This document shows positions 6,564 to 7,033 of a DNA stretch of 7,033 nt, one piece after another. The translations under genes and the position numbers were made by a program. Positions within the stretch are counted from its first letter, which is position 1; every line of letters starts with the position of its first letter. Under the pieces are notes generated by a model, which saw only the letters and a list, made by a program, of their open reading frames with translations, was not told the origin of the DNA and made no database searches. The DNA is from an uncultured Collinsella sp. (GTDB lineage: Bacteria > Actinomycetota > Coriobacteriia > Coriobacteriales > Coriobacteriaceae), in assembly GCA_900758885.1 (NCBI GenBank), contig CAAETD010000182.1:1-7033 (forward strand), in the 5' to 3' direction.

Positions 6564-6577
6564 TGTAATCGTTTTCA
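6564..6577. promoter_or_regulatory. LacI/cre-type operator, PTS-proximal copy
   Basis: On the minus strand this reads TGAAAACGATTACA, which fits the cre/LacI-family consensus TGnAAnCGnWnnCA with the central CG. It is identical to the copy at 6590-6603 and starts 26 bp from it. It would lie just after the proposed PTS transcription start, which suits repression. Confidence 0.75.
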
Positions 6578-6587
6578 GTTTCATATG

Positions 6588-6615
6588 TCTGTAATCGTTT
6601 TCACAGTAGGGTGAA
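6588..6615 (-). promoter_or_regulatory. Candidate PTS promoter
   Basis: On the minus strand TTCACC (6610-6615) and TACAGA (6588-6593) are 16 bp apart. The upstream operator fills the spacer and overlaps the -10 box, while the second operator would lie at about +4 to +17. The boxes are imperfect, but their placement around the operators is reasonable. Confidence 0.35.
6590..6603. promoter_or_regulatory. LacI/cre-type operator, distal copy
   Basis: This is the second exact copy of TGAAAACGATTACA (minus strand). It lies in the PTS promoter spacer. The binder is probably the adjacent LacI-family protein, and a CcpA-like global regulator is the alternative, because the motif also satisfies the cre consensus. 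Confidence 0.75.
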
Positions 6616-6691
6616 CGGTAGGAAAAAGCCGGCGAATGGTAGTTTTGAAACAAAAACTGGGGACTCAAAGGCAGGCAGACGCGTCCAAGGA

Positions 6692-7033
6692 CTAGACATT
6701 CATGAGCTGATGGCCGAGCTTGAGCGACTTTAGACCGCGCTCCCCCTCTACGCCATCGAGCGTGTCGAGCAGCATGCTGGTGGCCTCGACGCCACTGGTC
6801 AGGTAGCCGTAATGCACAGTGGGAATGCCGCCCGTCAGCGCGCGCAAAAACGCGTTGTCGCCAAAACCGCTCACGCGACGCACGCCCTCGCCCACGCCGC
6901 GCAGCTCGTCAAAAGCGCGCAGGGCGCCGGCCGCCATAGTGTCGGTCGCGCACGCGATAAACGAAACATCGGGATCGACGGAGAGAAGTTCGCGCGCAGC
7001 GCGATAGCCCGAGTCGAGCGCAAAGGACCCCTG
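6692..7033 (-). CDS. LacI-family transcriptional regulator, C-terminal part
   Basis: The frame is open to the window edge, so the N-terminal part is missing; 113 residues remain. They match the end of the LacI ligand-binding domain: SGYRAARELLSVDPDVSFIA, then CATDTMAAGALRAFDEL (the usual NDTMAxGAL segment), SGFGDNAF (usually GFDD) and TVHYGYLTSGVEATSMLL. The DNA-binding domain must lie beyond 7033. The gene ends 183 bases before the PTS start, in the same direction, with the paired operators between them. It is therefore likely to be the local sucrose regulator that releases the operators when a sugar or sugar phosphate binds. No convincing terminator follows it, so read-through into the PTS gene is possible. 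The effector is inferred from context only. Confidence 0.87.
   Translation of the reverse strand, partial: QGSFALDSGYRAARELLSVDPDVSFIACATDTMAAGALRAFDELRGVGEGVRRVSGFGDNAFLRALTGGIPTVHYGYLTSGVEATSMLLDTLDGVEGERGLKSLKLGHQLMNV

Noticed and set aside
6641..6658. AGTTTT/AAAACT inverted repeat as a LacI-gene terminator
   Set aside because: It is a six-base-pair AT-rich stem with no GC clamp and no T-run beyond it.

Overview
The window reads as chromosomal DNA of a GC-rich gut actinobacterium. The protein styles and the mix of genes fit the Coriobacteriia, with Collinsella or a close relative as my best guess. That assignment rests on recognition of the proteins, not on a search. No phage, transposase, CRISPR array, rRNA or tRNA is visible.

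Layout. Positions 1-198 are the 3' flank of a minus-strand gene. They hold a strong hairpin (5-39) and a long imperfect palindrome (98-196). guaB (IMP dehydrogenase, 199-1710, minus) follows. Its protein matches the unusual Tritrichomonas foetus enzyme so closely that the active-site residues fall at the same numbers. A divergent intergenic region (1711-1903) has a cluster of GCCCAA/TTGGGC half-sites and an extended -10 box. It separates guaB from a small plus-strand ModE-N/LysR-type winged-helix protein (1904-2248). Between that gene and the convergent next one lies a perfect 23-bp inverted repeat (2289-2363).

The rest (2382-7033) is all on the minus strand and is a sucrose module. In transcription order it contains the end of a LacI-family regulator (cut by the window edge), two identical 14-bp LacI/cre-type operator sites, a sucrose-type PTS IIBC permease, a terminator, a GH32 sucrose-6-phosphate hydrolase, another terminator, and a degenerate member of the Cys/Met (trans-sulfuration) PLP-enzyme family. 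In the expected pathway, sucrose enters and is phosphorylated by the IIBC protein, using a IIA domain encoded elsewhere. The hydrolase then splits sucrose-6-phosphate into glucose-6-phosphate and fructose. The LacI protein probably senses the sugar and represses from the paired operators.

The most interesting items are the parasite-like IMP dehydrogenase, the PLP-fold protein in which the catalytic lysine position aligns with arginine (a likely pseudoenzyme), and the two intergenic palindromes. I did not find a convincing new multi-gene system.
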